Positions 21,741 through 32,199 of a stretch of DNA of 64,000 bases are shown here, in pieces (the stretch's first letter is position 1; each line of letters starts with the position of its first letter). The DNA comes from Strongylocentrotus droebachiensis (lineage: Eukaryota > Echinodermata > Echinoidea > Camarodonta > Strongylocentrotidae). Location: the NCBI GenBank assembly GCA_035222895.1, contig JAVYIG010007516.1, positions 36,974-100,973 of the forward strand. Reading direction: 5' to 3'. The notes below the pieces were generated by a model. It did no database searches and was not told the DNA's origin. It saw only the letters and a list, made by a program, of their open reading frames with translations. A program made the position numbers and the translations under genes.

Positions 21741-22385
21741 TCGCCTCTAGCTCCAGCAGATGTGGGGCGTCAGCGTGCACACCGGTACTACCGGCGCAGT
21801 ATAGCCACTCTGAGCTTCCGTTGTTATTATATTTTCGGGTTGTCCGTCCGTACGTACAGACTTCCCGTTCTCGTGATCGCGTTATCTCAAGAACCGATTG
21901 ATGGATTCTTGCCAAACTTCAATCATGTTTGTATCTTGCAGAGCTAATGAGTTGATTAGATTCTGGGGTCATGAGGTCAAAGGTCACAGTGCTCATTATG
22001 TATGCAAAAATAGCATGTGACAGCGTTATTTCAAGAACCCATTGATTGGTTCCTGCCAACTTAGGTCATGTATGTATCTTGCATAGCCAATGAATTTATT
22101 AGGTTTTGGGGCCACGAGGTCAAAGGTCACGGCTCATTATGTATGCATAAATAGCTCGTGATCACATCATTAGAACCGATGGACAGATAATCATCAAACG
22201 CAGGACATGTATGTATCTTGCTGAGCCAATGAACTGATTAGATTTCGGGGTATTGAGGTCACAGGCCAAAGGTCATGAGGCTCATATATGCAAAATAGCT
22301 TGTGATCGCATGATTATCAGAACCAATTAAACTTGAGTTTGAAAAATCATCATTTTCGACTGCGCTCAGTCGAAGTTCCATCTAG
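21740..22385 (+). mobile_element. non-autonomous Helitron-like element, family B copy 2
   Basis: Four degenerate units of about 120-155 bp share 'tcaagaaccgattgatggat', 'gagccaatgaactgattaga' and 'gaggtcaaaggtca'. The 3' end has a perfect 6-bp hairpin (CGACTG-CGCT-CAGTCG, 22357-22372) and, 9 nt later, CTAG (22382-22385), the Helitron terminal signature. The base after CTAG is C rather than the usual T. The 5' end is not fixed. No Rep/helicase coding. Confidence 0.6.
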
Positions 22386-22999
22386 CTTGTATAGGTAATA
22401 CTCATAGAGATGTGAAGATGGGAGATATAGCGCCATCTTTCAGCAAATTAGTGTACATTTGTTTACAATATGGCAGCCTCGAGACACCGAAAAATTCGAC
22501 CGAGAAATCCTGCACGCCAAACCAACTTCCATACTTCCATTTCATTGGTTTAAGGTTTGAAAGTTGAAACTCAACATTGTGTAAAAATTGTAACAGAAAA
22601 AAAAATCTACATTCTATAATTCTACGGGTGCGATTTTTAATTTTGCAATCGCCCCCCGTGAGCAATCTGACAGAGGCAATTATGTAGCCTACGGGGGCAA
22701 ATCGCCCTCGTGTATTTTGAGCCTGAAAGCCCTCTAAAGAATTCATATAGAATTTTTGTTTTAATTACTGTTACTAATTTTCCTTTCCATAGATAATGTA
22801 GTCTGTTTCTTTTTTTCAACAGACAGGAATTAAATTTGGAAATAAAATCTATTAAATCATTTTTGTTGAGAATGTTATTTTGAATTGAACTATGTAATAA
22901 ATAGAATTTGTGTTAAATGGAAGAAGACGATGAGAAAATATTAAATAAAATATATGCGTGTATTGATGAGCTGCTTAACTATATTCACAAACAATGCAG
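22386..22999 (+). other. intron before LRR exon 5
   Basis: The first 400 bp are unassigned. From about 22780 it is the module upstream flank (gaatgttattttgaattgaa...cacaaacaatgcag). Confidence 0.5.
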
Positions 23000-23164
23000 G
23001 TCCAGACTCTGGAGCTTGGAGATGTCCTGTGTCCCACACCAGCTTCATCACATCACCTAGCAGAAGCACTTTGTTGTATGCCAAACCTGGCTGACCTGAA
23101 ACTTGGAATGGATCTCAATGAAGAGTTCTACTCTACATTGAAAGCAAAATCATCATCCATACAG
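23000..23164 (+). CDS. LRR exon 5 of NLR-like/LRR-Death gene
   Basis: A 165-bp exon (55 codons), phase 0-0. The acceptor is 'cacaaacaatgcag' and the donor is CAG|gtacgt. The peptide starts VQTLELGDVLCPTPASSHHL, continues AEALCCMPNLADLKLGMDLN and ends EEFYSTLKAKSSSIQ. It is the last LRR exon seen before the linker exon at 26172. Its downstream intron holds a LINE. A module flank just past it, at 23570-23750, has no exon. Confidence 0.82.
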
Positions 23165-23879
23165 GTACGTGTATATTAATGTAAATGTCATGGAGAAAGT
23201 CATTGAACGAAAGAAACTGCATTCACAATTATATGGTGCACATATATGTATTGGTATATGCTGTTGTTTTATATTTTAAAAACGTTGAATGCCTTTACTT
23301 CATACGTCGGAATAGTCATTAAACATGGAATGAAAGCAAACTGCGCATGTTCTGATTCAATTGAAATTTAAGTGTGTATAGGATTTTAATCAGTTTGATT
23401 AATAATCAATATCCAAGCTTTTCCAATTTTGATTGATGGGGAAAATATATCATGTATTTTTTTTTAACGGCCAATTTGATAAAGGCTTGAATTTACCAAA
23501 AATCTATGAAAGCCCAAAACCTCCTGGTGTAGGGTTCTTATGCACATGAAATCAGAGTTATGAATTTGTTGGAAGCCTTTGAAAGAATACGTATATGATA
23601 TTTTAGAAAAAAAGAATTAATGTAGTCATTCTAATGAAAACTTTAATCTTAGACAATGATTAAATTGAAAAAAACACTTTTTTAGTTATTTTTGTTAAGA
23701 ATGTTAATATGCATAGAGCTGTGTTATGCGTCAGGATAGTGATAAATACAGGCCTGATAAAAACCCGATTTAAATCGGTTCCTCAATTTATTTATTTTCT
23801 TCCCGATTTTTCCCTTATTTGCTCTATTCTTCCCTATTATTACCCAATTTTTCTTACTCAAAAGGGGGGGGGGGATTTT

Positions 23880-25365
23880 GTTAGATGCCTTTTTACCCCT
23901 GAATCCTCGTTTTTTTTTTTTCCTCAAGGGGGGCGTGGTTGAGGGAAAAAAATTCCCACGTGAAAATTCCTTATTTCTTACTCCAACCAATGATTATGAA
24001 ATTATTAATGTAGTTCAACACCTTAATTCTACAAAATCTAGTGGCCATGAGAGTATAAGTGTTATTGAAACAACTAATCTTTAATATCGTAACCCCCCTG
24101 ACATATATATTTAATTTATCAATTCAACGGGTGGTATGCCCACATTTGCTTAAAATCGCTAAAGTGATTCCTATTTATAAAAAGTACGATTCCTCAGTAA
24201 TAAGTCATTATAGACCAAGATCATTATTACCAAGTATCTCTAAAATTCTTGAAAAAAATAATATATAGAAGACTTTCTTACAAAAAAATAATTCATTGAT
24301 TCCTAAACGGTTCGGATTTAGAATTGGTTATTCTACCAAGCTCTTTCATGGTTTACTAATTATTTACAAGACAGACAACAATACGTATCTTTCCAAAATT
24401 ATGAATCATCAAAATTAACAATTAAATGTGGAGCACCGCAAGGATCTATATTGGGTCCATTGTTATTTATTATTTATATAAATGATATTATTGAAACCTC
24501 TTCACTTTTAAATTTTATCATCTTTGCTGATGATACAAGTATATCTTATTCCCATAAAAACTTGGATACGCTCATAACGCGGTTAATGAAAATTTCTAGG
24601 TGGTTTAAATCTAATAAATTGTCATTAAATCTTAGTAAAACAAATTTCATTTATTCTAAAAACACCAACGTACATGATATAAGAAATTGTAATATTGAGA
24701 TTAATGGCTTGCCTCTCATTGAAAAACAATCTGTACATTTTTTAGGAGTCGCTATTGACTCTCATCTAAATTTCAATGAGCATATACGTAATATACAAAC
24801 ATTAATATCATGGAATATTGGAATACTGTATAAGTTAAAACAAATTCTTTCTGAAAGATCTATGATTATATTATACAATTCTCTAATTTTATCACATGTG
24901 ATATATTGTAATATTGTATGGGGTAATTGTAGTTTAACAAGAATTAATTCCTTATTTTTGCTTCAAAAGAGAGCGATTCGCATGATCACTAACTCACATT
25001 ATATATCACACACACGGAACCTTTATTTCATCGTTTAAAAACATTAAAAATACAAGATATTCACATTTTTCAGACAAGCATTTTTATGTATAAATATTCT
25101 CATAATCAACTACCATCCCTATTTCACAATATTTACAGTTTAAACTCAAACATTCACACATACCCCACCCATTGTTCAACAAATTATCACTTAGAAAATC
25201 CTAAAATACTTACAGCCCAAAAATCAGTAAGACAACATGGACCAGATGTTTGGAACTCTGTACCAAATTCAATAAGGCATTGTTCATCTCTCTATTCCTT
25301 TAAAGCATCTCTCAAAAAAACTCTTATATCAAAGTATCTACATAACTGATTTCAACATGTAGTAG
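23880..25365 (+). mobile_element. LINE fragment with reverse transcriptase (CR1/Jockey-type)
   Basis: Pieces of an ORF2 RT lie in several frames. They are 24059-24268 (YKKYDSSVISHYRPRSLLPS), 24451-25038 (GPLLFIIYINDI, the catalytic FADDTSI near 24525 and RT thumb sequence) and 25086-25349 (the C-terminal HGPDVWNSVPNSIRHCSSLY). The N-terminal endonuclease is absent and frameshifts separate the pieces, so it is a dead 5'-truncated copy. Its 3' flank carries (CA)n at 25510-25565. It lies in the intron after LRR exon 5 and seems to replace the end of a sixth LRR module. Confidence 0.8.
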
Positions 25366-26171
25366 GCAATTGTCAAATTTTGGTCACATTGCAACTCGGG
25401 TTTGCAAATTTTGTATTCTATTTCATATTCTTGGTTTCCTTTATTGTACAGGCAATATTTGTTTCCACTCCACTATACCACACAGAGCTACGTGCACTTC
25501 CACTATTGGTTACAATACACACACACATACAAACACCCCCTTCGCGCACATGCACACACACACACTTGCACAACACACTCAACAACTCATACACAAAGAT
25601 CGTTCATTTTAAGTTTTACCTTAAGATTGCTCAAGTTGGTCTTTGAATTTGTATCTCTTGTTCAGTTTGAATTTTCTTTGACATCTATGTATATTTCAAT
25701 TTGAATGATAAATTCTGATTTTTCTATGAACTTATTCAAAGGGCCTATTTGGATCTTTTCCAAGTGTCTGTTTGTCGGGGGGCATATACTTGATCTAAAT
25801 AGAGAGGAGTGGGGATCCACTATTTCAGGAGTCATATTGAATCAAATTAATTTGTTTTGCAGTAAGAATCCACTCTAAAAGAGATAATTGAATCCATTCT
25901 CAGAAGCATTGTTCAAACCACTACTTTTGAATGGACTTAGCTATAGAACTACTAGACTCAACTGAGAACTGTGAAGACATATAGAACACCCTCCTAGTCA
26001 ATGTTGTGACAGCCCCGTCTGTGGAAGCTTTTCATCTCTTAATGACAAGAGGCTGCAGCAGCTAGATCCAAGGCTAATTTTACTTGCACATTATTTGAAC
26101 CTGCACCTTACCATCACAGCACACGCTAGATTTATATTTTTGAGTGAACTAATTCCACTACAATTTTGCAG
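25366..26171 (+). other. LINE 3' tail and unassigned intron
   Basis: (CA)n-rich LINE 3' tail to about 25710, then unassigned sequence up to the acceptor of the linker exon. Confidence 0.4.
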
Positions 26172-26337
26172 TTGACCCAAATTAACGCCAAAACAAAGCA
26201 GTTGCTCACTAAGGATACATCAAGCATGTCTGTGAATGAACCCTCTGGATGTGAAGCAACACCAAGCAAAACTGAAACCAGAGACATACAACAAACGCCG
26301 GAAGAGATGTTCCAAGCTGAAGGCAGAAGCAGAAGAG
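26172..26337 (+). CDS. linker exon of LRR-Death gene
   Basis: A 166-bp exon predicted from the acceptor 'ccactacaattttgcag' and the donor AGAG|gtagga. It enters in phase 0, as the LRR exons require, and leaves in phase 1, as the next exon requires. The peptide starts LTQINAKTKQLLTKDTSSMS and runs through TETRDIQQTPEEMFQAEGRS to its end. It is polar, rich in T, E, Q and K, with no known domain, and is probably a flexible linker after the LRR solenoid. Support comes from splice sites and phase only. Confidence 0.6.
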
Positions 26338-27693
26338 GTAGGAACAATTTATGTGTACATCTTTTTGGTTGATTTGCTTGTTTTACCAGACGTGCCCCCA
26401 GCCCCATTCACCGGCAGAACCAATTCTTCCGTTATACACATGTAAATTGAAGTGAATATGTGATAACCACTGATAATATTATTATATATGTTATTTTTGT
26501 TAATATTATTATTATTTATTATTATTATAACTATAATTTCTATTTTATTATTACTCCTATCATTATTGCGTATCTTCCACAATAGTTTTACTGCAATGTA
26601 AATAAATGTACTGTGCCTTCAAGCTTTACATTGACGAGCATGACTGAAATTATTATCATCATCATCATGATTAATATTATAATAAACAATATTTATTATT
26701 ATTATTATTAATAGTAGTAGTAGTAGTAGTAGTAGTATTATCATTATTATTATGATGATTATTATTATACCACTAATAATATGTGTATATAGCGGGAATA
26801 TACGCCCCCACACAGTCACCATCATTTTTGTCTGCATGTGTATGTGAGTGTGTCTGATCTGGGGATGAAGCTGATGATGATGGTAGTGATGATGGTGATA
26901 CTAGTGGTGACGTGGTGATGGTGTAGTCTGCAAGCACAGACCCTAATTTGACACTTTATCAAAAAGTCATGCCTTGAGAGAAGCCTAGCCCAGCTACCTA
27001 CTGTCCAGGAGCAGCTATAGTACATTGCCTATGGTAGTCTTATAGTGCAGACTCTCTTTAACGACTGACAAGGGTTTGTGCTTGCAGACTAGTGATAGTG
27101 GTGGTGATCATCGCACAAATCTTGAAAACATGCTATAGTCCTGTAAATTATGCAATCTTTTACATTTGAGAAAAGGAAAAAAATTGTACATCCTATCAAC
27201 CTCTATATTTTAGATGGAGACCACTAGGCCAATAATCATTTTCATTGTTGTTGTTGTGGTTATTATTATCATCATTAAAATTATTATCACTCATGCCTGG
27301 GATCTCGATGACTGTATAACGGATTGGGATATGCAGGTGTCAACCCATACCTGGTTTCCCCTACCCTATAGGGAGAAATATAATATGGATCCCACATAGT
27401 ATCTTAAGAACAATAGGCAATATATATATATATAAGCAGATATATTTCTTTTCCTATATTTTGTACTACAATAAATATTAGTAAGAAGAATATTCTGGGT
27501 ATAAATATATATACACTGCTTAATACATCTACAATGTATCTAAGTGCATTATGGAAATATTATTACCCATGTCTTTAAGACCAGCCTAAATCTGATTATC
27601 TTGTGCTTTCCTGACATAAACCATAATGGACTTGGCTTTTTATGAATTTATGATTTTCATCTATCTTTTCATCTTTTCTCTTTCGAACAACAG
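26338..27693 (+). other. intron with trinucleotide microsatellites
   Basis: ATT/ATC/TAG-type microsatellites at about 26480-26550, 26655-26770 and 26860-26925, plus (TA)n near 27420. A repeat at 27290-27400 (tcatgcctgggat...ctatagggagaaatataat) recurs at 32100-32205. The ORFs here are microsatellite artefacts. Confidence 0.6.
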
Positions 27694-28189
27694 GGACAAC
27701 AACAGCAGCAGTAACAAAAGCAGCAGCAACATTCCCTCCCATACAAGCCGGTTCACAAACAGCAGCAACAGCAACATTCCCTCCCATGTATGCCGGTTCA
27801 CAAGCAGCAGCAGCAGCAAAATTCCCTTACATGCATGCCGGTTTACAAGCAGCAGCAACAGCAACATTCCCTCCCATGCATGGTGGTTTACAAGCAGCAG
27901 CAACAGCAACATTCCCTCCCATGCATGGTGGTTCACAAGCAGCAGCAACAGCAACATTCCCTCCCATGCATGGTGGTTTACAAGCAGCAGCAACAGCAAC
28001 ATTCCCTCCCATGCATGCCGGTTTACAAGCAGCAGCAACAGCAACATTCCCTCCCCTGCATGGTGGTTTACAAGCAGCAGCAACAGCAACATTCCTTCCC
28101 ATGCATGGTGGTTCACAAGCAGCAGCAGCAGCAACATTCCTTCCCATGCATGGTGGTTCACAAGCAGCAGGGGTGTCAACACCATCACA
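27694..28189 (+). CDS. minisatellite-coded Ala/Thr/Pro-rich exon of LRR-Death gene
   Basis: A 496-bp exon, phase 1 in and 2 out, with acceptor 'tttcgaacaacag' and donor CA|gtatgt. In the splice-compatible frame it encodes ten copies of a 15-residue unit, roughly ATATFPPMHGGLQAA, from a 45-bp DNA repeat. It ends GVSTPS. The other two forward frames are also open (QQQQQHS and SNSNIPSHAW), as expected of a repeat whose length is a multiple of three. The low-complexity, proline-bearing segment would act as a spacer between the LRRs and the Death domain. The frame choice rests on phase agreement with both neighbouring exons. Confidence 0.7.
27735..28165 (+). repeat. 45-bp minisatellite
   Basis: Ten tandem units with the core acattccctcccatgcatgg, spaced 45 bp apart (for example 'atgcatgg' at 27876 and 27921). 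Outer units are more diverged than inner ones. The array lies inside a coding exon. Confidence 0.9.
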
Positions 28190-29153
28190 GTATGTAACCA
28201 ATCTATGATATATGTCAAAGAGATGGCTGTGTTCTTGTAAAAATGAAGAAAAAAAAACTTTGATAGCTTTCTCAGGAAAATTATCCTAGCAGAAATCGGG
28301 TGTAAATGGGATCGCTCTTCAAATTCTATCTTCTACTATTACAATAATAGAAAGTTTGAACCAAATATTTGTGGGTAGTGCATGTGCTATTCAGCAAGAA
28401 TAAGTCCATCGTTTGATTTCAATCATTTCAAAACTTCGCAATATATATTGAATTGTAAGTATTACATAATCACCCTTTCCAAATTGCTTCTTGATTTTTT
28501 TGCACAATGTAATCTCAAGATCAGTGCTAAACTATATGTCTATTTCAATACACACAATTTGTTATGCACAAGGGGGATTTCGTTTTTTATCTTTTTAAAA
28601 GTTTTTTGAGTATGTTATTTATAGGGAGGGATTTCTCTTGTAGTATGACAGAGTTAATCAACATTTCCATAAGTGATCACACAGTTTCTAATGAGAATAG
28701 AAAAAGGGGTAGTTAGGGTATGTTTTTTTTGCGAAAGAGCAAGAAAGTTCACAAAAAATGTCATTTCCCCCCAAGATGTTAGCAAGCATGTTAATGAGTA
28801 CAGGGAAAACTCGGTATAAAGAGCTCTGATTTAACGAGGTGTCTGTTATAACAAGGTGATTTTGCTGGTCCCAGCTCTTTATATTATGTTTGTTTGGTTT
28901 GTATTTCTTTTTTCCGGGGGGGGGGGGAGATTGTTCTTGGGGTATTGGTGTTCCTGGGAGGTAATTTTCCAGGTGATTGTCCAAGTGGTAATTGTCCTGA
29001 TACATGTATTTTACCAAATCCAGCACTTTTATATAACCCAAACCATTGGTTAAAAAATATTCTAAGCTGAAATAATGACAATTTGTTGACATAATTCCAG
29101 AATATAAATGTGTATGTAGTAAGATTTTCTCTACGTACTTCTTATTCCTCTAG

Positions 29154-29458
29154 CATGTCCTCAATGAGTAAACAGGATTTCCGGCATGTTTTGAAACACA
29201 TTGCTAAAAATATGAGGACAGATGAGCGAACTGACGACCTAGGAGTGGAACTGGGAATTGATCAAGACGATATCGATGGCTACAAGATCGCAAACCGACA
29301 CGGTATAGATTACGAAGGGACCCATGATATGCTAAAAAAATGGTCTATTAATCAACACCCGACAAGGATTATGACGATGTTAAGACAGGCCTTGGAGTCG
29401 GAGAGGGTCGGCAGGATAGACCTATGTGAAAGTCTTTCTTCAAAACCTGACATCGTTG
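29154..29458 (+). CDS. Death-domain exon 1 of LRR-Death gene
   Basis: A 305-bp exon, phase 2 in and 1 out, with acceptor 'ttattcctctag' and donor GTTG|gtaagt. The peptide begins (H)MSSMSKQDFRHVLKHIAKNM and contains DDLGVELGIDQDDIDGYKI, DMLKKWSINQHPTRIMTML and RIDLCESLSSK. This is the six-helix Death-fold pattern: LA..LGI..DDI, the ML..W core, and a final L..AL....R.DL.E.L. Death domains recruit other Death-domain adaptors such as FADD or MyD88 in apoptotic and innate immune signalling. The partner is not knowable from sequence alone. Confidence 0.82.
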
Positions 29459-29489
29459 GTAAGTATTATGTAGAGTTATTGTGCTATAT

Positions 29490-29740
29490 TGGTTTGTCCA
29501 CTTGACTCTAAATCCAGGGATTGGGGGTTCAAATCCTAAACGGGCATCAATCCACATTTTCCACTCTCCACCTAGGTGTAAATTAATGGGTATCCAACAT
29601 GCCTCGGATAGAACGTTAAATGGAGGCCCCGTTTAGAGGAGAGTCACCACCTTTGCACGTTAAGAAGACACGGCACTATTTGCATATTAGTAGGGGAAAA
29701 ACTTGATTTAGTGGTCCACCTGCACACCCCCAATGAGTTA
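29490..29740 (+). mobile_element. tRNA-derived SINE (copy 2)
   Basis: A B-box-like gggttcaaatcc near 29527 is followed by a body motif (ccactctccacctaggtgta) shared with the SINE at 17700-17965. The A box is decayed and the tail end is not clear. It starts about 30 bp after the donor of the Death exon. Confidence 0.5.
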
Positions 29741-30246
29741 TACCGGGAGGAGAGACCCAAAGGTTACAGTGATTCAGTTCGCTTTTTGCCTCCAACCCAG
29801 GTACAGGTGACGCCAAATAGTATAATGCCCGAGCCTTATATATATATGGCAGCACGTTGTGATGGACAGGTGTGTTATAGTATATGCTGTATAATTTGGG
29901 GTAATTCTTTATGTATCATGATTATTGTATCCCCCGGCAGTATGCCGGTGGGGAACTTTGGATTCAGCAGCGTTACACCGTCATATTCTTGTGTGCGCTC
30001 TAACTGCCACATTCCTTGATGGATTTCTTTCAAATTTTGTATGGAGGTGTATCTTGGTATAATCTACACACCTATACCTTTTGGTGATGCAGCCCCCAGT
30101 GTTCCGTCTCCTATAGGGTAAAAACCCATATTTTTGTGGATGGTTTGTGTGCGCTTTATAGGTCACATTTTTCAGAGGATTTTTTTCAAATTATGAATGA
30201 AGGTGTACAATCTACAAGCCTATAGATTTTGGTGATCCTGCCTTAA

Positions 30247-30981
30247 AGGAAACCTAAACCCAAAGAATAGGTGTAGGTATTCTGAAAAATGAGATGTATT
30301 CCTGCCTTTTGATGTACAATATTCCTTACGAAAATGTACAAGAGATATATAAATATAAAGATGTTCCTGGCATGATGTGATGCCTTTTAGCATGACATGG
30401 GCGCAGCCATTTTCTTGGAAATGTGACGTACCTGTTGAAGTTGTACATGTATCATACAACAAGCTTTAGTTGGAAAGAATTTTTAAATCAATAACGAAAC
30501 CTTAACTTTTCGATGAACAAAAATAATAACTGAGATAATAGAAATTATATTAGGTGAAAAATAAATAACAGGGGAACAATTGTAACAAAATTAATTTATA
30601 AATACTACACTATAGCAGTTGACAAATCTATTTCATTTATGAGAAACCGTCACCCCAGAAGAGAACTAACTTATTCATGCAATTTGCGTCCTGGTAATTA
30701 TAGTACAAAGGATAATAGCAGGTGAATGAAATGCTTCATCACCACACACGTCTGGGAAAGAAGCATCCATAAATTTGAATACATTTACTTGATAAACGAC
30801 TTCGCATAGTACGTCACATTATCAAGAAAATGGCGATGCCCATGTCGTGCTGAGAAACTGTACTTTATTTTTGCTTTATACCTCTCTTATACACTTTAGT
30901 GGGGAATCTTGTAGATTTATGGGCAATAAAATAATAAATCTCTCAGAATAAACAAAGTTATTACTTGGGGTTCGGTTTCCT
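30247..30981. mobile_element. MITE with TTAA target duplication, nested in Helitron-like element
   Basis: TTAA flanks both sides (30243-30246 and 30982-30985). The ends aggaaacctaaaccc and ggggttcggtttcct form an imperfect inverted repeat. Outside the TTAA, the Helitron-like unit reads on directly (gatcctgcc, then gtgttccatc), proving a precise insertion. A related truncated copy lies at 886-1320. No ORF. Confidence 0.7.
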
Positions 30982-31436
30982 TTAAGTGTTCCATCTTTTA
31001 TAGGGTTAAAGGTCATATCTTGATTGATGTCTTGTGTGCACTCTAGTGTGCAGTCTAACTGCATCATTTCTTGACAGATTTCTTTCAAATTGAGTATGGA
31101 AGTGTATGTTGGTAAACTCTATGCCCCTATATTATTTTTGGTTATGCTGCCACCAGTGTTCCATGTTTTATAGGGTCAAAGGTCATATTTTGGTGGGTGT
31201 CTAGTGTGCGCTCTGTAGGTCATATTTTATGACGGATTTCTTTCAAATTTTGTATGGAGATGTATCTTGATACAATCTACACATCTACACTTTTGGGCGA
31301 TGCTGCCCTCATTGTTCCGTCTTTTATATGGTCAAAGGTCATATGTCTTATATGGGCTCTAACTGCCACATTTCTTGACAGATTTCTTTCAAATTTTCTA
31401 CAGAGATGCATTATACTCTAATCTACACACATATTA

Positions 31437-31790
31437 TACAATAGGCATGCGGGTGCACTATGTGTGAGAGAGAGAGAGAGAGAGAGGATTGAGGAGTCCT
31501 GAAAAGGACTCTCAGTAATCTTTCTTGAGGGTGTGTAGTCCTGAAAAGGACTGTTGACGACGGATAGTCAACATGTTCGAAACGTCGAGCCACTCCCGCC
31601 ACCCATCATCAAGTGCTATAGTTCTCCTTAGAACTATAAGCTTAGAAAGATAACCAACAGTCTTTTTCAAAACTACACAGACCGTCCTTTTCAGGACTAC
31701 ACACCCTCAAGAAAGATTACCGAGAGTCCTTTTCAGGACTCCTCAATCCTCTCTCTCCCTCACACATGGTGCACCCGCAAGCCTATTGTA
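31437..31790. mobile_element. foldback element with arms of about 120 bp
   Basis: The ends tacaataggcatgcgggtgc and gcacccgcaagcctattgta are inverted. Inside them 'aggattgaggagtcctgaaa' pairs with 'ttttcaggactcctcaatcc', and 'tcttgagggtgtgtagtcct' pairs with 'aggactacacaccctcaaga'. A (GA)n run lies in the left arm. The small centre (catgttcgaaacgtcgagcc) has no ORF. Confidence 0.65.
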
Positions 31791-32199
31791 TATCTACATC
31801 ACCATGCAAGCCGATTCTTACAAGCAGCATCTTACACACATATCATTTTGGTAATGCTGCTCCTAGTCTTGACAATAGTCCGAGCCACTATGTTATCCTT
31901 TTGTTTCAGGGAGGGGAGAGGGGATCTTTGCCCCTCTTTCGAACATAAGGATGACACAAAATCGCTGCCACTGCCAGGGGATACATACGTATTGCGCGGA
32001 AATGCAGATTGTGATATTTCTATTTACCATTATCATCATCCCCCTCATAATTGTTGTTGTTATCGTTATCATTAACATCATCATTAATAGTATTAATATA
32101 CTCATGCCTGGGATTAGGATTCCCTAGAGATTGGGATGTGTAGGTGTTAACCCATATCTGTGTTTCCCCTACCCCATTTAATAGGGAGAAATATAATGT

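Larger units (their letters stand above)
4400..23750 (+). repeat. tandem array of LRR-exon modules with shared intronic flanks
   Basis: Five modules each contain one LRR exon plus homologous intron. Upstream there is a shared block ending 'tatattgacaaacaatgcag'. Downstream there is a block of several hundred bp with 'gcaaactacacatgtactga', 'ttgttttgatcaataatcaa' and 'catagcaacaaacctcctga'. The downstream block is readable at about 5995-6360, 7430-7488 plus 13990-14320, 14740-14890, 20950-21300 and 23290-23560. Later insertions have stretched the array: Helitron-like, Gypsy, SINE and LINE. A sixth upstream flank at 23570-23750 ends in LINE sequence with no exon after it. Confidence 0.75.
27610..28885 (+). 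repeat. duplicated block, copy 1 (minisatellite exon plus introns)
   Basis: From 'ctgacataaaccataatgga' to 'cagctctttatatta' it matches 40952-41815 in order and strand. The match includes the exon, its donor, 300 bp of intron (atcctagcagaaatc) and a MITE start (tcggtataaagagctctgat). The copies differ mainly in minisatellite length. Confidence 0.75.
29930..32022 (+). mobile_element. Helitron-like element, family A copy 2, with two nested elements
   Basis: The left end A|TCCCCCGGCAGTATGCCGG matches the start at 42284. About seven internal units of about 155 bp share 'aatctacacacctata...gatgctgcc...gtgttcc'. The right end shares 'gaacataaggatgacacaaa' and 'gatatttcta' with copy 1. Sequence near the right end (ctgccaggggatac) is the inverted form of the left end. 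Nested in it are a TTAA-flanked MITE (30243-30985) and a foldback element (31437-31790). It lies in the intron between Death exon 1 and the second cassette. Confidence 0.6.

Noticed and set aside
23724-23990. Lysine-rich minus-strand ORF
   Set aside because: Low-complexity antisense of a T-rich LINE insertion boundary.
26349-26837. Isoleucine-rich minus-strand ORFs
   Set aside because: Translation of ATT/ATC microsatellites.
27735-28165. CRISPR-like array of regular repeats
   Set aside because: The units are contiguous with no unique spacers, and the genome is eukaryotic. It is a minisatellite.
27661-28218. 185-codon minus-strand ORF (LLLLLLVNHHAWEGM repeats) and the 204-codon plus ORF in another frame
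   Set aside because: Both are shadows of the 45-bp minisatellite, which keeps all frames open. Only the Ala/Thr/Pro frame agrees with the flanking splice phases.
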